Assembly (NCBI GenBank): GCA_041588495.1
Contig: JBFGWM010000132.1
Location: 1-7,720, forward strand
DNA length: 7,720 nucleotides
Direction: 5' to 3'
Origin: JBFGWM01 sp041588495
Lineage (GTDB): Bacteria > Pseudomonadota > Gammaproteobacteria > Pseudomonadales > JBFGWM01
In this document: in pieces, positions 5,859 to 7,720 of the stretch
How positions within the stretch are numbered: the first letter of the stretch is position 1
Layout: each line of letters opens with the position of its first letter
Notes under the pieces: model-generated
What the model was told of the DNA's origin: nothing
Databases searched by the model: none
Seen by the model: only the letters and a program-made list of their open reading frames with translations
Program-made: the position numbers and the translations under genes

Positions 5859-6430
5859 CGGGATCCCTCGCGGTCCCGGTCGCTGCGGTACAGGTTGACC
5901 CGCTCCACGGGAAGACCGACATCCAGGGGTTCCGGCTGGAGGTGCAGCCAGGGCACTCCGCGACGACGCACCCGGCCCAGGGTCACGTGGGGGGTGAACG
6001 CGCGCTTCTCCACCGGCATTCCCGCCTGGCGCACCGCCGCGATCACCCGCCGGTGCAGACGAAGGATGGCCTCGTCCACGGCGAACAGGGCCAGCACGAG
6101 ACGGGGCCGCGCATTGAAGGGAAAAAAGCTCGTCTCGCGAGCATGGGCGGTGAACGGGGCCTGGTCCGCCAGCTGCGCCGCAACGGCCTGTTCGAGGCGC
6201 GGCACGTCGGCGTGTAAGATGTCGCCGAGGAAAGCCACGGTCAGGTGGTAGTTCTCCGCCGGCGTCCAGCGGATCTCGCCCTTCTTGTCGAGTCCGCGCA
6301 GGGCCTCGGCACGCCACGCCAGGGCGTCCCGCGCGGTATCGTCCAGGGGCAGTGCGAGAAAGGCGCGAATTTTCAAATCCGAATCATCCGGGGCACGGGG
6401 CAGCTTGGGAAACTTTCTGAACAACATCAT
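5813..6430 (-). CDS. thpR: RNA 2',3'-cyclic phosphodiesterase / 2'-5' RNA ligase family
   Basis: About 205 residues, of the 2H phosphoesterase superfamily. The two catalytic HxTx motifs are intact: HLTVAFLG (62-69) and HVTLGR (148-153). The family hydrolyses 2',3'-cyclic phosphate ends of RNA and can reversibly join or cleave 2'-5' linkages. Conserved surroundings are IRAFLALPLDD (21-31), IRWTPAENYHLT (53-64) and ERVNLYRSD (176-184). The start is uncertain. ATG codons at 6430 and 6427 have no visible Shine-Dalgarno and add about 19 residues before the conserved IRAFLAL; a TTG at 6376 would give MKIRAFLAL, closer to the usual N terminus. The frame is also open to a GTG at 6487. With the 6430 start the gene overlaps the C13 peptidase gene head-to-head; its 3' end overlaps moaB by 46 bases in convergent orientation. 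Confidence 0.9.
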   Translation of the reverse strand: MMLFRKFPKLPRAPDDSDLKIRAFLALPLDDTARDALAWRAEALRGLDKKGEIRWTPAENYHLTVAFLGDILHADVPRLEQAVAAQLADQAPFTAHARETSFFPFNARPRLVLALFAVDEAILRLHRRVIAAVRQAGMPVEKRAFTPHVTLGRVRRRGVPWLHLQPEPLDVGLPVERVNLYRSDRDREGSRYRAVFSAGLSGDSV

Positions 6431-7720
6431 AGCGGGTGCCCGGCTCGCGCTCCCGTTCCCCTTCGCGGCAGGCCAGCTGCGCGCCACCCCGGGACAGGCC
6501 TGGCTGCTCCTGTGTGTGGCGCTGCTGCCCGCGGTCGCGCGCGACTGGTGGCTGACCGCGGGGCCACGCGCGTTCGAGATTTACGCCCTGTACGAGGCGT
6601 CGGCCACCGCGGTACTGGTCATGGCAGGCGCGGCACTGGTCGCCGCCGGTACCGGCAACCCGCGCCTGCACCTGGTTTTTCCGTGCGCCTGGTTCGCCGC
6701 GGCATTCACGGTGACCGGTATCCTCGCCCTGTCGGGCCTTGCGTTGGAACACGCGGGCATCGAGCGCGCCTGGTGGTGGACCACGGTGCTCGGCAGCGCC
6801 TGGATGTTCATCGTCGTCTGGCGCTCGCAGGCGGCCCTTGCAGGTGTCCCCGTTCTGCGGCGGTTCCTCAACACGACCTGCACCCTGCTGCTCCTCGCCC
6901 TGCCCGGCTGGCACATCGAGCCGGTCGCCTACTGGTACACGCTGCCACCGGAACCCGATCCGGCGGCCGCACCCGCCGAGCCCGTGGATGCCGAGCGCGT
7001 CCTGTTCGACCAGCGCGGGCTGCTCGATGCGGCCCTGGATTCCCTCGCCCCCCAGGACACGCAGCGCAGCGACTGGTACGTCGTCGGGTTCGGCGCCTAC
7101 GATGCGCAGGACGTGTTCCTGCACGAGGTCGCCTACATGCGCAACCTCGCCGCAGGGCGTTTCGCGGCCGGTGACCGTTTCATCGGCCTGGTCAACCACC
7201 GTGCCACCCTGCACCAGCAACCGCTGGCCACCATCAGCAACCTGCAATACGCATTACAGGGCATCAGCACCCGCATGGATCCCGAGGATGACGTGCTGTT
7301 CCTCTATCTCACCAGCCACGGCAGCGAATACCACAGCCTGTCCGTGGAAATGGCGAACCTGCCGCTCAACCAGGTCCATGCCACGGAGCTCGCGGCGGTG
7401 CTCGCCGACCTGCCGATCCGCTGGAAGGTGGTGGTGATCTCGGCCTGTTATTCGGGCGGATTCATCCCGGCCCTCGCCGACGCGCACACCCTGGTGATCG
7501 CGGCGGCGCACGCGGAACGCCAGTCCTTCGGCTGCAGCAGCGATGCCACCATGACCTGGTTCGGACGCGCCTTCCTGCAGGAGGGCCTCGGTGCCGGCAT
7601 GGACTTCGAAGAAGCGATTGACCACGCACGCAGGCTGGTCAACGACTGGGAGACCGAAGCCGGCCACGACCCGTCACTGCCACAGATATCGTTCGGCGGA
7701 AAGATTCGCGAGAAGTTGTC
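6405..7720 (+). CDS. Membrane-anchored C13 (legumain-like) cysteine peptidase, 3' end outside window
   Basis: The frame is open from after the stop at 6249-6251 to the window end, giving 438 full codons from the TTG at 6405. Residues about 32-46, 66-82, 91-114, 125-139 and 153-170 are hydrophobic segments, so up to five membrane helices. A Pro/Ala/Glu-rich linker (about 180-197) leads to a soluble domain from about residue 198. This has the clan CD dyad: H305 in VLFLYLTSHGS and C348 in VVVISACYSGGF, each preceded by a hydrophobic strand. The layout matches Pfam Peptidase_C13 (legumain, GPI-transamidase catalytic subunit), which usually cuts after Asn or Asp. The substrate and the side of the membrane cannot be told. 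No in-frame ATG occurs before about 6618, inside the membrane region, so TTG 6405 (product start MGNFLNNIIAGARLAL) is the best start; its ribosome site is weak. A downstream GTG at 6516 is less likely. Confidence 0.85.
   Translation, partial: MGNFLNNIIAGARLALPFPFAAGQLRATPGQAWLLLCVALLPAVARDWWLTAGPRAFEIYALYEASATAVLVMAGAALVAAGTGNPRLHLVFPCAWFAAAFTVTGILALSGLALEHAGIERAWWWTTVLGSAWMFIVVWRSQAALAGVPVLRRFLNTTCTLLLLALPGWHIEPVAYWYTLPPEPDPAAAPAEPVDAERVLFDQRGLLDAALDSLAPQDTQRSDWYVVGFGAYDAQDVFLHEVAYMRNLAAGRFAAGDRFIGLVNHRATLHQQPLATISNLQYALQGISTRMDPEDDVLFLYLTSHGSEYHSLSVEMANLPLNQVHATELAAVLADLPIRWKVVVISACYSGGFIPALADAHTLVIAAAHAERQSFGCSSDATMTWFGRAFLQEGLGAGMDFEEAIDHARRLVNDWETEAGHDPSLPQISFGGKIREKL

Noticed and set aside
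6245..7437. Two open frames on the + strand across the peptidase region (6245-7174 and 6739-7437) and one on the minus strand (6384-7247)
   Set aside because: Their products are Arg/Pro/Ser/Gly-rich without domain features. The third + frame, which runs open to the window edge, contains the membrane segments and the complete C13 dyad.

Overview
The window is about 7.7 kb of ordinary-looking chromosomal DNA from a Gram-negative bacterium. The coding parts are clearly GC-rich. A TonB-dependent outer-membrane receptor, a pterin dehydratase of the proteobacterial type, a MoaB and a ThpR together suggest a gammaproteobacterium. A sulfur-oxidising or salt-adapted Chromatiales-like lineage is possible, but that is a guess from gene content. 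No rRNA, tRNA, CRISPR array or insertion sequence was seen.

Layout. The left edge cuts the C-terminal end of a TonB-dependent receptor (1-672, +). A perfect 12-bp-stem terminator (691-719) separates it from a convergent CPA1-type cation/proton antiporter (738-3227, -) that carries a C-terminal cyclic-nucleotide-binding-like domain. A 115-bp divergent spacer with a perfect 8-bp inverted repeat leads to a small Rieske [2Fe-2S] ferredoxin (3343-3678, +). Convergent with it is an 87-residue ribbon-helix-helix-like protein (3714-3977, -), preceded by an AT-rich island (about 31% GC) with a candidate operator. Next come a two-CBS-domain protein (4230-4685, -) with its own candidate promoter and terminator, and phhB (4859-5203, -), divergent from moaB (5307-5858, +). 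thpR (5813-6430, -) overlaps the end of moaB. A membrane-anchored legumain-family (C13) cysteine peptidase (6405-7720, +) starts head-to-head with thpR and runs off the right edge.

How they work together. This is mostly a set of single-gene transcription units in alternating orientation, not one operon. The clearest functional pairing is phhB beside moaB: stand-alone pterin dehydratases have been linked to molybdopterin metabolism, and no aromatic amino acid hydroxylase is visible here. The antiporter and the CBS protein could both belong to ion or energy homeostasis, but nothing in the sequence ties them together. The least explained items are the C13 peptidase, the antiporter's degenerate ligand pocket and the small RHH gene with its AT-rich control region.
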